From: Chlorocebus sabaeus
Taxonomy: Eukaryota; Chordata; Mammalia; Primates; Cercopithecidae
DNA: 64,000 nucleotides
Assembly (NCBI RefSeq): GCF_047675955.1
Contig: NC_132911.1
Location: 70,775,133-70,839,132 of the forward strand
Reading direction: 5' to 3'
The notes beneath the pieces are model-generated. The model made no database searches. It saw nothing but the letters and a program-made list of their open reading frames with translations, and was not told where the DNA came from. This document shows, piece by piece, positions 12,701-27,700 of this stretch (positions are counted from its first letter, which is position 1; the number at the start of each line of letters is the position of its first letter). The position numbers and the translations under genes were made by a program.

Positions 12701-15700
12701 ATTTTTGTCTGGTTTGTTCATTTTTGTCTCCCCAGCTCTTAGAACAGTGTTTAGCACACATAGGAATTCAAGAAACATTTAACAAATATTCAAAAATTAC
12801 AAAAAAAATACTAAAAATTTTAAAAAGTGTATTATCAAATAGAGACCCATAGAAACTATAAACAGTTGCTGTGTTAAATCTAACAGTTTTGTACAACAGT
12901 GTGTAACTGAAAAAAACAAGTTTTTTTAGCTCTTATTAATAAATGACCTTAAGTGGCTTTTTCTATGAGAGTATTTTAATTTAGAATATAACAACGCTTT
13001 GCTGATGAGAAATACAGCTGTCTGGCAAATTTGCCTATCTAGAACACAGAACCTCTAAGCAGTCAAAATTGGTATCACAGAGTCCATCTTCTAAATTATA
13101 CAATCTACAACTGTGAAATACTAATTATATTCACAATACAATTGTGAAATACTGATTTATTTTTGTAGTCAAAAATTAGAAACAGTGGTATGAAGCCATA
13201 GAAATGGCTTCAAAGCTACTTATAACTAGAATGAAGTCTAGCTCTATCACTTCTGGCTCTGAATACTTGAATTTATTTTACCCTAAGATTAGTAATCAAA
13301 CCCTCTTTTACAGGATAAAATCCAAGCAGTTTGCCATGCCAAACAAGCATCTTTCAGCCACTTCTACCTTAGAATTCACACTTCAATAAAAATTGCTAGT
13401 GTGCAAAACTCCAGAATAGAAAACTGCTAGTGTGCCCAAGCCTACTTCACTTTCCCCAGTGCTTTTTAACTCTGAGAGCAGGTCTGAGGGTGAACAGACT
13501 ATTCACATTGTAGTCTATACAAATGGCATTCCCTGAAGCATGGGTGCACAATTTTTAGAGATCTATGTTCTGCCAGATCCTACTTATCTCCCTAGCCTCA
13601 AAATATACCTCCAATAATATCCCAGCATTCTCCATGTTTATTTGACCATTAAACTCCCTTCTTCCCCCTTAAACTTTGAAGCCTATGCCAAACACTTTCA
13701 GAAAACATCAGCTCCATCTCTTACTAACTGTTGCCTTTTACAAGTGGCTCAACTTCAGAATTTTATTCCACCTAACTCCTTTTGAAAGAGCATCAACTGA
13801 GATCCTATAAGAAAAGTGTTTGGAGGCCGGGCCGGTGGCTCACGCCTGTAATCCCAGCACTTTGGGAGGCAGATGTGGGCAGATCACCTAAGGTTGGGAG
13901 TTCGAGACCAGCCTGACCAACATGGAGAAACCCGTCTCTAATAAAAATACAAAATTAGCCAGGCATGGTGGCGCATGCCTGTAATCCCAGCTACCGGGGA
14001 GGCTGAGGCAGGAGAATCACCTGAACCCGGGAGGCGGAGGTTGCGGTAAGCCGAGATGGTGCCATTGCACCCCAGGCTGGGCAATAAGAGCAAAACTCCA
14101 TCTCAAAAAAAAAATTTAAAAAAAAAGTTTGGCAAACAACCTGGAGCAAGTGTTCAATAGGAAACTGTCCTAACATAAACATCTACTGTCCAGGGGTATT
14201 ATAAGAGAAGAAAGTAAGTAGGTAGTTCTGGACATCCTTGGGAAACCTCTTGACACATTAAATTCTTACAGTAAGCAATTATCTAAGTTTCTTTCAAAGA
14301 ACGTTAAAAGGAAAAATTCAGTGGGCAAACTAAATAAATTACTTTAAATAGGTAAGGTCACTTTAAACTTTATCAGGTGTATCTATCGCACAGTAGTCAG
14401 TCAGGAAACTGGATCTCAGTCTCAGCCTTGCATTAGATAACTTTGGGCAAATCAATTTTACCTTTCTGGGCTTGTTTTATGATGAGTTCTATAAAGATAT
14501 GGGACTACAAGATAAAGAAAATGTCTCTCTAAACACTGTAGTATAATATCATGCAGAACCGGGAACAGTGGCTCACGCCTGTAATCCCAGCACTTTGGGA
14601 GCCAAGGCAGGTGGATTACTTGAGTTCAGGAGTTCAACACCAGCCTGGGCAACATGGCGAAACCCCATCTCTACAAAAAATACAAAAATTAGCTAGGTGT
14701 GGTGGCACGCATCTATAGTCCAGGCTACTTGGGGGCTGAGGCGGGAAGATCACTTGAGCCTGGGTGGTTGAGGCGGCAGTGTGCCATGTTTGTGCCACTG
14801 CACTCCACCTGGGCAACAAAACGAGACCCTGTCTCCAATATATATATATATGCCACTATTACATTTTGTGAGATACTTTCTAATCTCTCAGAGTTCAGTA
14901 TTCTCAAGTATACATTTAAACACATTATTTTTTATGTTATCAAAGTTACCAACTGCTAGTAAGGATATTAAAGATCTAATTTAATCTAACTCATTGACAT
15001 TTAGAAACATAAACAAAATCAACACTGCTACCTGTGAAGGAGAAAATGGTAGTGTTTTCAGTGGTGTATGTTTTAGCGCTGTATTACCACCATCGTTCAA
15101 TGAGCCATCCCTAAGTTCGCTGCCTGGGGAAAGGCCCACTCGCATTTTTCTCTTCTTTCTGAGGATGGCTGGTGGAGTGCTAAACTTGGCTACATTTGGG
15201 GATGTTAAAGGAACAGCTTCACTGTTGCCACCATTACAAGTGTTTTTTTTCCCTTCAAGTACAAGACTGACGTTAAATTGGCATTCCATGGCTCCTTCAT
15301 TGTGCTGAATTCTCATTAATTTAACTGGGGTGGATTTGATAGGAGAAGCAGCAGCATCAGAAATATCAAAACTGGTAACATCACTCCATGCTACAGGATC
15401 CTGCAATAAATTAAACTGTTAATAAAGTTAATGCTATAACCTAGTTAAATCTGATCTTGAACACAGGATGATGATTTCCACAGAGTTAATTAACAACACA
15501 TTTTATCAGTGGAAACGCTTTCCTTGGACATTTTTTTTTTAAGCAAGGTCATTTGAGAGGAACAGATTATGGCTTTCCTATGATTCCAGAATACATAATA
15601 GTTCATCTAATTCAGTAGTTGAAGCTTACTGTCAAAGTATTTTAAGAAGAACAAATTGTAAGTTATTATCAAAAATTAAGTTATTATCAAAAAGTATAAT

Positions 15701-18700
15701 TCGTTATAAAACTTCACATTCTACTCCACATCAGGAAGACACCATCAAATTCTGCATAATCATTTGGTAATGTGTATGGAACATGTTAAAAATGGTGATA
15801 CACTTTGATCCAGAAATTCAATTTAACCTAAAGACATAATCATGATTTTGCACAAAGCTTTATACGTTATTCGTAATGCTGAAAAACTAGACACTACCTA
15901 AATGTCCAATAATAATAGTACATTGGGTAAATATATTTTCTTATATTCATCTGATGGAATACTACAAAGCCCCTAAAATTCAAATTTAGGCCAGGCATGG
16001 TGGCTCACGGCTGTAATCCCAGCACTTTGGGAGGCCGAGGTGGGAGGATCACTTGAGGTCAGGAGTTCGAGACCAGCCTGGCCAACATGAGGAAACTCCA
16101 TCGCCACTAAAAATATAAAAATTAGCTGGGTGTGGTGGCAGGCACCTGTAATCCCGCTACTCAGAAGGCCAAGGCAGGAGAATCGCTTGAACCCAGGAGG
16201 CAGAGGTTGCAGTGAACTGAGATTGTGCCACTGCACTCCAGCCTGGGCGACAGAATGAGACTCCATCTTAACAACAACAAAAAAAAATTCAAGTTTAAAA
16301 AAGTTAAGGAAACAGAAACATGCTCATGACAGGGTGGAAGAAAAAAAAAAATCCACAAATGTAATACAGAAGTGTATTTTGGGGTTTAAAAATATAATGC
16401 GTTTTCTAAGTATAGAACACAGACTGAAAGGAAAATATCAAATTATTAACTCTGGATTTATGAAACATTTCGATTTTCTTTTTTACAGTTTTCTCTAGTT
16501 TCCAGCTTTCTCTAATGCAACTGTATAACTTATATAATAAAAAATGAATTAAGTTTTTAATTTTTAAAAATTCCTCAAAAGGCACATATTTGAGAAAATT
16601 TTAAACTTTTTTCCCCTAGAAGCCACTGCAAAATACCAGAACAAAATTAAGTATGGCATACAAAACATAAAACTGGTCAATGTCCAAAACTGAGTTTCTG
16701 AGCATGAAATCATATAACTAAAATTGAACTTTTGATAATCTTATAATTTTTTACTTACAGATTCAATAAGTTCTAGAGTCTCTGCAAATTCTGGGATGGT
16801 CTGCAAAGAGGACAACACAGCGTTCGCCTCCACGGCCAGGAACTTTGTGGGTGAATTCTGCTGAGCAGACACAGGCTGATTTTCATCCATACTGTAAAAC
16901 TCACTAGTGTGCTCATCAAGGCTATTTAGAGTATTAGACATGTTATCATCCATGAGGAAACTACCAGACCAGCTAGCAAAACTTCCAGGCTGCTAAAAGT
17001 ACAAAAGAAATTTGAATATTATTTGTCATTCTCAATGTAGGCATAAATTCAGATTTCAACACATTTCAATTAGGCTAAAAATATAGTAGCAAATATTTTG
17101 TCTTTCCTCAAAATTGGTATACTTCTTTTCATTAAACTACATGCTTTGACTATGTTTTTTTCTAATTAAAATTTTTAATCTATACAATCATGATGAGATA
17201 AAACAAGCATTTACATAAAACATAAAGTCCAAACTCTTAGAATTTGGCTACTCCCTTCCTTCCAAACTTAATTTCTCAACACTTCTACTCAAGAGCTATA
17301 TATTTAAATCTTACCAGGTATATCTATTTATTCCTGGTAGTTATCAGGAATACCCAACTATAGCACTTGCAATTCCCCCAATGAATTATACTATTTTGAC
17401 CTTGAGTGCCTTTGCACATATTGCTGCTTCCTTTATCTATTAATAAAATGCTCTGTAACCTACTGACCAGGGAAGCTATTCTTTTTTTTTTCCTGAGGTG
17501 GGAGTTTTCACTCAGTTGTCCAGGCTGGGGTACAGCGGTGCAATCTCGGCTCACTGCAACCTCCACCTCCTGGGTTCAAGCAATTCTCCTGCCTCAGCCT
17601 CCTGAGTAGCTGGGATTACAGGCACCCACCACCACACTCAGCTAATTTTTTGTATTTTTAGTAGAGACGGGATTTCACCATGTTGGCCAGGCTGGTCTCA
17701 AACTCCTGACCTCAGGTGACCCGCCCACCTTGGCCTCCCAAAGGGAAGCTATTCTTACCACACAGTTCAAATACTGGAAAGTACTTCATCTGATTGTACA
17801 CTTTTATCTGCTTCACTTATAATAATGTTCTAATTCATTTATCTTGCTAACATATAATCATTGTCCTTCAAGGCTGAGTTCAATTAGGACTTCTTCCAGG
17901 AACCTTTCCCTGGTGACAACAATCTAAATCAAGCACCTCTCCTATATGTTTCCATAAACTTTGTGACTCACAAATTGTCAAAAGTCAAAGAGAGAATCCT
18001 AAAAATAGCACGAGAGACCAGGTACGGTGGCTCATGCCTATAGTCCCAGCACTTTGGGAGGTCAAGGCAGGCAGATTGCTTGAGCCCAGGAGTTTGAGAA
18101 CAGTTTGGCCAACATAACGAAACTCCATTTCTACAAAAAATACAAAAATTAGCTGGGCATGGTACCATGCGCCTGTAGTCCCAGAACTCAAAAGGCTGAG
18201 GTGAGGGCATCACTTGAACCCAAGAAGTCAAGGCTGCAGCAAACTGTGATCACACCACCACACTCCAGCCTGGGTGACAGAGTGAGACCCTTATCAAAAG
18301 AAAATTAAAAATAAAAATTGCAAAGTAAAAGTATTACATCACACATAAGGAAATCCTTATTAGATAACAGCAGATTTATCTGAAAAAACCTTACAGGCCA
18401 GAAGAGAATGAAATGATATATTTGAGAAGTACTGGAAAAAAAAAAAAAAAAAATGCCTGCCAAGAATACCCAGCAAAGCTATCCTTCAGAAATGAGGGAG
18501 AAATAAAAGTCTTTCCCAGACTTTTTCTTTTTAAATGGTGGCAATTCATCACCACTAGATCAGCCTTACAAGAAGTGCTCAAAAAAGTCCTGTATCTGAA
18601 AGCAAAAAGATAACAAACACTATTATGAAAATATGTAAACGAATAAAATTCACTAGTAGAGCAGGTACACAAAGGAGAAAGATAAAATAATCAAACCGCT

Positions 18701-21700
18701 GTTCTACAGAAAATCACCAAACTGCAACAATAAACATTAAGGGAGGACGAAAGAAACAAAGAATATACAAAACCAGAAAATAATTAACAAAATGAAAAGA
18801 GTTAAGTCTTCACATATCAGTAATAACCTTGAATGTAAACAGATTAAACTCCACACTTAAAAGACATAGACTAGCTGAATGGATTAAAAAACACATGACC
18901 CAACTATATGCTGCCTATAAAAACTCATGTCACCTATAAAGACACATATGGACCAAATGTAAAAGGATGGCAAAAGATATTCTATGCAAACAGAAACTAA
19001 AAGCAAGCAGGAATAGCTATACTCATATCAGATAAAGCATAATTTAAGTTAAAAACTATAAAAAGAAACTGGGCATGGTAGCACATGCCTGCAACCACAG
19101 CACTTTGGGAGGCCAAGTCGGGCTCAGGAGTTCGAAATCAGCCTCGGCAACATGGCAAAACCCCATCTCCACAAAAGTAAATAAATAAATAAATAAAAAT
19201 AATAATTAGCTGGACATGGCAGCACACACCTGTGGTCCCCACTACTTAGGAGGCTGAGGTGGGAGGATCACCTTAGCCTTGGAAGTTGAGGTTGCAGTGA
19301 GCCGAGATCACAGCACTGTACTTCAGCCTGGGGGACGGAGTGAAACCCTGCCTCAAAAAAACAAAACAAAACAAACAAAAAAGAACACCCTATAAAAATA
19401 TATATAATATATATAATATAATATATATAATGATAAAGAGATCAATTCAGTAAGAGAATATAATTGCAAATATATATGCACCAATATCAGAGCGCCTAGC
19501 TACATCAAGCAAATATTATTTGATCTAAAAGGAGTAATAGACTCCAATACAAAATAGTTGGAGCCTTCAACACCCCACTCTCAGCAATGAAAGATCATCT
19601 AGCCAGAAAAATCAACAAAGAAACAAACATTGGCTTTAAATTGAACATTTATACGGAATGAACCTAACAGCCATCTACAGAGTATTTCATGCAATATCTG
19701 CAGAATACACATTCTTTTCATCAGCACATTCTCCAGGACAAACCACACATTAGGCCACAAAATAAGTCTGAACAAATTTAAAAGAATTAAAGTTATATCA
19801 AGTGTCTTTTTTGACCACAGTGAAATAAAACTAGAAATCAATAACAAGAGGAACTTTTGAAATTGTAAACAGAAATTAAACAACATGCTCCTGAACAACC
19901 AATAGGTCAATGAAGAAACTAAGAAGGAAACCAAAACATTTCTGGAAACAAATGAAAGTAGAAACACAACATACCAACACCTACAGGATATAGCAAAAGC
20001 AGTATCAAAAGGGAAGTTTGTAGCAATAAATGCTTACATCAAAAAAGTAGAAACATTTCAAATAAACAATGTAGCTAGAAAAATAAGAACAAACCAAACC
20101 CAAAGCTAGTAGAGGAAAATAAAAAGCAGAAATAAACAAAATTGAGACAAACAAATACTATGAAAGGAGAAGTTGGCTTTTTAAAGAAATAAACAAAATT
20201 GACAAACTGCTGGCCAGACTAACCAAGAAAAAAAAAGACCCAAATAAATAAAATCAAAAACAAAAAAGGAGACACTACAACTGATACCACAGGCATACAA
20301 ACGATCATTAGAGGCTATTATGAATAACTGTGCATCCAATTAGAAAACTTAGCAGAAATGGATAAACTTCTGGACAGATATAACCTATCAAGATTGAACC
20401 AAGAAGAAACAGAAAACCTGAACAGACCAATTACAAGTAGCAAGATTGAATCTATAATAAAACGTCTCCTGTAAAAGTAAAGCCCAGGACCCAATTCACT
20501 GCAGAATTCTATCAAACATACAAAGAAGAACTATCAATTCTTTTCAAATTCTCTCAGAAAACTGAAGAGTAAGGAACGTTTCTAAACTCATTCTACAAGG
20601 TCAGCATTACCCTGATACCAAAACCAAATAAAAAAAAACTGTAAGCCAATATCCCTGATGAACATAGATGCAAAAAGACATTCACCAAGATCAGACAGAA
20701 TTTATCCCAGGGATGTAAGTATGATTCAACCTACATAAATCAATAAATAAAATCAAATATCAATAGAATAAAGATTATCTTAATAGGCATGAAAAATCAT
20801 TTGATAAAATTCAACATCCCTTCATGATAAAAACTCTCGACAAGTTAACTATAGAAAAAACATACCTCAACACAATAAAGGCCATGTATGACAAAACCAC
20901 AGCCAACATCATACTGAACAAGGAAAAGCTGAAAGCTTTTTCTCTAAGATCTCAAATGAGACAAGGATGCCCATTTTTACCACTTTTATTCAACTTAGTA
21001 CTGGAAGTCCTAGCCAAAGCAATTAGGCAAGAGAAAAAAAAAAGGCATCCAAAATGGAAAAAAGGAAGTCAAGCTGTCCCCATTTGCAGACAACATGAAC
21101 TTATATATAGAACACTCTATAACAACCTTACATAAAGTTCCTCTAAAAAAAACTCTTAGAACTGATAAACAAATTGGGTAATGTTGCAGGATAAAACATC
21201 AACACACAAAAAAACAGTTGTATTTTGGCTGGGCATGGTGGTTCACACCTGTAATACCAGCACTTTGGAAGGACAAGGCAGGGGGATCACTTGAGGTCAG
21301 GAGTTCAAGACCAGCCTGGGCAACACAGCAAGACCCCCATCTCTAAAACTAAAAAATAAATCAGTGTTGTTTCTATACACCAACAATAAACTAGCACAAA
21401 AAGAAATCAAGAAAGCAGTGCCATTTACAATAGCTACCAAAAAAAAAAAAATACGTAGGATAAATTAAACCAAGAAGGTAAAAGATTTCTGCAAGAAAAA
21501 CTACAAAACACTGATAAAAGAAATTGAAGAGGACATGAAAAAATACAAAGATCTCCCATGTTCAAGAATTAGAAGAATTAATATTATGAAAATGACCATA
21601 TTACCAAAAGTAATCTACAGTTCAGTGCAATCTTTATTAAAATACCAATGACATTCTTCCCTAAAGTAGCAAAAACAATGCTAAAATTCATTTAAAAAAC

Positions 21701-24700
21701 TACAAATAAAGTAATCCTGAGCAAAAAAACAAACAAGCAAAAACAAAAACAAAGCTGGAGGCATCACACTAACAGGCTTCCAAATATTCTATATAGAGCT
21801 GTAGTAACCAAAACAGCATGGCACTGGGACAGAATACAGAACCCAGAAATAAATACACGCATTTACAGCCTTTCAACAAAGGCACCAAGAACACTCACTG
21901 AAGAAGAGACAGTCTCTTCAATAAATAATGCGGGGAAAACTGGATATCCATATGCAGAAAAATGAAACTAGCTCCCTATCTCTCACCATATTAAAACAAA
22001 ACAAAACAAAAAAAAAAACCTCTTTTTTTGTGAAAGAAGAAAATCAATTCAAAATGGACGAAAGACTTAAATGTAAGACCTAAAGTATAAAACCACTAGA
22101 AGAAAACATAAAGGCTGGGCGCAGTGGCTCATGCCTGTAATCCCAGCACTTTGGGAGGCCAAGGCAGGCATATTACTTGAGGTCAGGAGTTCGAGACCAA
22201 TCTGGCCAACGTGGTGAAACCTCATCTCTCCTAAAAATACCAAAAAATTAGCTGGGCGTGGTGGCAGGCGCCTTTAATCCCAGCTACTCAGGAGGCTGAG
22301 GCAGGAGAACTGCTTGAACCCGGAAGGTGGAGGATGCAGTGAGCCGAGATCACGTCACTGCCACTGCACTCTAGCCTGGGTGACAAGAATGAGGCTTCGT
22401 CTCAAAAAAAGAAAGAAAACATAGGAGAAATGTTTTAGGATGTTGTTTGGGCAAAGATTTTATGGGGAAGATCTCAAAAACACAGGCAGTAAAAGCAAAA
22501 ATAGACAAATGGGATTAAATTAGGGCTAAATAGAAGCTAAAAAGCTTCTGCACAGCAAAGGAGTCAATCAACAGAGTGAAGAGAGAAACGATGTGCAGGA
22601 TGGGAGAAAATATTTGCAAACTATTAACCAACAAGGGATTAATATCTAGACTATACAAGAAACACAACAGCAAAAAATACTAAAAATAATCTGGTTTGGG
22701 TTTTGTTTTTTGGTTTTTTGGTTTTTGTTTTTGTTTTGAGATAAGGACTGGCTCTTCTGCTCAGGCTGCACTGCAGTGGTACCATCCCAGCTCACGGCAA
22801 CCTCCCCACCTCCCAAGCTCAAGCCATCCTCCCACCTCAGCATTCTGAGTAGCTGGGACTACAGGCGCTCACCACCACGCCTGGCTAAGTTTTGTATTTT
22901 TTGTAGAGATGGGGTTTCACCATGTTGCCCAGGCTGGTCTCGAACTCGTGATTTCAAGCAATCTACCCACCTTAGCCTATCAAAGTGTTGGGATTACAGG
23001 CATGAGACAAGGTGCCCAGCCAATAATCTGACTTAAAATAGGCAAATGAGCTGAACCAATATTTATCAAAAGAAAACAAACAAATGGACAATGGGTATAT
23101 TTAAAAATGCTCAATATCACTAGTCATCAGGGAAATGCAAATCAAAACCACGACGAGATATCATCTTACCCTTGTCAGAATGACTATTATCAAAAAGACA
23201 AAAAATAACAGATGCTGGCAAAGATGTGGAGAAAGGGGAACTCTACTGTTGGAAGGAATATAAATTAGTACATCCATTATGAAAAACACTATGGAGGCTC
23301 TTCAAAAAACTAAAAATAGACTATGATATGATCCAGTAATCCCACTACTGGGTATGTATCCAAAGGAAAGAAAATCATATACGTACTCCCATGTTCATTA
23401 TGGCACTATTCACAGATACGGATTCAACCTAATGCCTATCAACAGAAGAATAAAGAAAGAAAATGTGCTGTGTCTGTATATTTATACACACACACACACA
23501 CACACACAACCACATAATACTATTTAGCCATTAAAAAACCATGAAATTCTATCATTTGTGGCAACACAAACTAACTTGGAGGACATTATGTTAAATGAAA
23601 TAAGCCAGGCAGAGAAAGATAAACACTGCAGGTTCTCACTTACATGTGGAAGCTAAAAAAGTAGAGCTCATAGAAGTATAGAGAAAAATAGTGGCTACTA
23701 GAGGAGAAGAAGGGGAGCCAAGGAAGGGGAGCAGAGAAGGGAGAGTAGCCAAAAGTTGGTTAATGGATATATAAGTACAACTAGAGAGGAACAGTAAGTT
23801 CCAGTGTTCTATAGCACTATAGGATAACTATAATTAACAGCAACTTATTGTATATTTTTAAATAGCTATAAGAGCAGGGTTTAAATGTTGCCAACACAAA
23901 GAAATGATAAATGATTGAGGTGATGGATGTGCTAATTACCACGACTTGACCAAGACACATTGCATACGTGTATCAAAATAGTACACTGTACACCCAGTAA
24001 ATATGTACAATTACTATGTATCTATTTAAAATAATAATAAAAGCAAAAAAAAAAAACCCTTGTGTCTTATTTTATCATATACTATCCTGTTTCTTGTCTA
24101 CATTCCCATTGCAGAGTAAAACCTGAAGTCAGAGACTATGTACTTTTCTTTATCTCTTCAGAAATGTACACTAGGCAATTTATCTTGCAAGCCTAGTTTT
24201 CTAGTGTTTTATAATAAAAAATAAGAAAAGAGGCCTTGAAGAGTTATGAATGAGAAACAACATGTGAAGTGTGTAGCACTGTTCAACAGAACTTTCTGAG
24301 ATGATGAAAATGTTCTGTATTTCCAGCTGCTCAATAGGAGCCACTACCCATATAAGCAACTGATACGTGGCTAGTGCAACTAAAAAACTGAATTTTAAAT
24401 TTTATTTAAAATTAAATGTGGCTAGTAACTACCATATGGTAGAGAGCACACTGAAAGTCTATAGGAAGCACTGAATAATGGTAACTAATACTACTAAAAG
24501 TAAAAATTTTCAGAATGTTCTAGAGATTCACAACAAAATGTTATATTTCAACTTAAATAAGGTAACAAAACACTGTTGCAAAGCAAATTCGACCTGTTTT
24601 AAAAATAAAAGAAATTAATCTTATTTCATTATTTCCTATTTCATTAGCATAGCCACCTTCTGACTTGACAATCACTTTCAGGAGACAGCATGGTTCTCCT

Positions 24701-27700
24701 GTCATGCTGGAGGGAACATGTGGTTCCCTCCAAACCACACACCTTTCAGTTAGTATGCAGGTGAGAAAAAGATCCAACATACAAAGAGGGCGATAACTGG
24801 ACCCAGTGAAAAAACCATAGGTTACAATCAGACAGACCTAAATGTGAATCTCTTTTTTTTTTTTTTTTTTTTTTTTTTGAGACAGGGTCTCGCTCTGTCG
24901 TCCAGGCTGGAATGCACTGGCCCAATCTCGGCTCACTGCAAACTCCACCTCCCAGGCTCGAGCGATCCTCCCACCTCAGCTTCCCGAGTAGCTTGGGACT
25001 ACAGGGGCGCACCACCACGCCTGGTTAATTTTTGTATTTTTTGCAGAGACGGGGTTTTGCCATGTTGACCAGCCTGGTCTCCAACTCCTGGCCTCAAGTG
25101 ATCTGCCCACCTCAGCCTCCGAAAGTGTTGGGATTACAGGTGTGAGTCACCATATTCAGTCTTAAATGTGAACTCTCTAATGAAATTCTACCCTCTTAAC
25201 AGTGTTAACACCAGGATTACCAAGCATACATATAAAACATTCACAAGAGTAGAGCACAATTGATACTCAGTAAAATGGCAGTCAATATTATCATATAACT
25301 GCTTAGAAAAAAAACTGTTAGGCAGGGCATGGTGGCTCATGCCTGTAATCCCAATACTTTGGGAGGCTGAGGCAAGTGGATCATGAGGTCAGGAAATCAA
25401 GACCATCCTGGCCAACATGATGAAACCCCGTTTCTACTAATAATACAAAAATTAGCTGGGTGTGGTGGCACGTGCCTGTAATGTCAGCTACTCGGGAGGC
25501 TGAGGCAGGAGAATCGCTTGTACCAGGGAGTTGGAGGTTGCAGCGAGCGACAGTGCAAGACTCCATCTCAAAAAGAAAGAAAAAAATGCTTTATATGTGT
25601 ATGGAGTCTATTCTACTGGCTGCAGCAACTTCCCTGTAGAATTCAGAATATGCTTATTCAACCAAATCTTTATGAGAATAGATTTTAGATAGTGAGTTCT
25701 AAAAAGAAAATAACTTTCTTCCTTTTTAATGCGAAATATTCATTCTTTTAGTTATATTTTTCCTGTTAAATTAAAAAAGGGTAAGATTCTATTTAAAAAA
25801 TCCAAAATGGTTTAAACATGATATAATCATCTACAAATGTTGATTCTCTCACCATAATTCTTTGTGGCTTTTTTTTTTTTTTTTTTTTTGAGACAGGGTC
25901 TTGTTCTGTTACCCAGGCTGAAGTACAGTGGTATGATCATAGCTCACTGCAGCCTCAAACCCCTGGGCTTAAGCAATCTTCCTCCCTCAGCCTTTTGAGT
26001 AGCTGGGACTACAGGCACATGCCACCATGCCTGGTTAATTAATTAATTAATTTATTTTTAAGATGGGGTCTTGCTCTGTTGCCCAGGTTGGAGTGCAGGG
26101 GTGTGATAACTGCTGACTGCAGCCTCGACCTCTCAGGCTCAAGAGATCCTTCTGCCTCAGCCTCCTGAGTAGCTGGAACCACAGGCATGTGTCACCACGC
26201 CTATCCAATTCTTTTTAAATTTTTTGTAGAGGTGGGATCTCACCTGCCAAGGCTGGTCTCAAACTCCTGGGCTTAAGCGACCCTCCCACCTCAGCTTCTC
26301 AAAGTCCTGAGATTACAGGCATAAGCCACCAAGCCCAGCCTATTTGTAGCTTCCTAACAAAAACAAATTAACTTTAAGGTAAGTATATGTCAGGTCTTCC
26401 TAGTTGCTCATGGTTTTTGCAGTTTCAAAACAGAAACTGCAACATAGGGAAATTCTGTCTCTACAAAAAGTATATTTTTAATTAGCCAAGTGTGGTGGCA
26501 CACACCTGTGGTCTTAGCTACCCAGGAAGCTGAGGTGGGAGGACTGCTTAAACCCAGGAGGCTGAGGCTGCAGTGAGCCATGATCGTACCACTGCACTCC
26601 AGCCTGGGCAACAGACCAAGACCCTGACTCAAAAACCAAAAAACAGAAATTGCTTTTCTTATAATACATATCTTGCCTATTATAATCAATAAATATCATT
26701 TTTATTAATATCCTCTTAAGTAGTATAAAGACATCACCAGTTGCCTAATAATACTATTTCAAGATTTCAGGTTATCTTTGTAGTAATTTTGCCTGAGTTC
26801 CCAGTCACTCTCAGTATTCTGTCCTCTCATTTTTTTTTTGGTTTTTGTCCCAAACAAAAAACAAAGAAACCCTTTTCTAAATGTAAAAAGGGGCGAGGAA
26901 TGGTGGCTCAAGTCTGTAATCCCAGTACTTTGGGAGGCCAAGGTAGGCAAATCACTTGAGGTTAGGTGTTCAAGACTAGGGTGAAACGCCATCTCTACCA
27001 AAAAAATTTTAAAAATTAGCTGGGCATGTTGTTACATGCCTGTGATCCCAGCTACTCGGGAGGCTGAGGCAGGAGAATCACTTGAACCCGGAAGCCTCCT
27101 GGGTAGTTAGGGCCACAGTTGTGCACCACCACACTTAGCTAATTTAAAAAAAAAAAAAAAACTTTTTGTAGAGCCAAGATTGCGCCACTGCACTCCAGCT
27201 TGAGTGAGAGTGAGACTCTGTCTAAAAAAAAATAAAATTATAAGGCTCAAGGCACTATTTTAAATTTTTAAAAATGTTATTTAAAGGAAGGGTAGGGTGA
27301 AGGGAGGGATAGGGAAATATGCGTTAAAGAATACAAAATCACAGCTAGATAGAAGGAACAAGTTTTAGTGTTCTATATCACTGTAGGATGACTATAGTTA
27401 ACAATATTAAATAGTTCCAAATAGTTAGAAGGGGAGATATTGAATGTTCCCAAGACAGAGAAATTATAAGTATGTGAGATGATGGATATGCTAATTACCA
27501 TATCTGGTCAATATACATCACATGTATGGGAACATCACTATGTACCCCATGAAAACGTACAATTATTTCCCAATTTAAAAATTTTAATTTAAAAATCTAA
27601 AAAAAAGTCATTTAAGTATAAACTTGTATCTTTCTTTTAACCAATCTAGCATAACCTGCTAAATTCTACTAGGATAATTACCTTTGATCCTAATTTAACA

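Larger units (their letters stand above)
18319..24054 (+). mobile_element. Long L1, ORF1 end to poly(A), broken by Alus
   Basis: An old L1 on plus, antisense to MYBL1, inside intron 8. The order is the end of ORF1 ('CCAGCAAAGCTATCCTTCAG'), the inter-ORF region, ORF2 from about 18,810 (a frame of 103 codons at 20824-21135 retains the reverse-transcriptase block 'SQMRQGCPF'), then the 3'UTR and an A tail near 24,045. Four Alus interrupt it. ORF2 has many stops and frameshifts, so it is inactive. The 3' end suggests an L1MA/L1PB-age family, not assigned precisely. Confidence 0.9.

Noticed and set aside
14994..15308. 104-codon plus-strand frame opposite MYBL1 exon 10
   Set aside because: It is the antisense shadow of a real, conserved exon, with no start context or homology of its own.
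20824..21135. 103-codon frame with reverse-transcriptase motif
   Set aside because: A fragment of decayed L1 ORF2, not an active gene; neighbouring parts carry stops and frameshifts.
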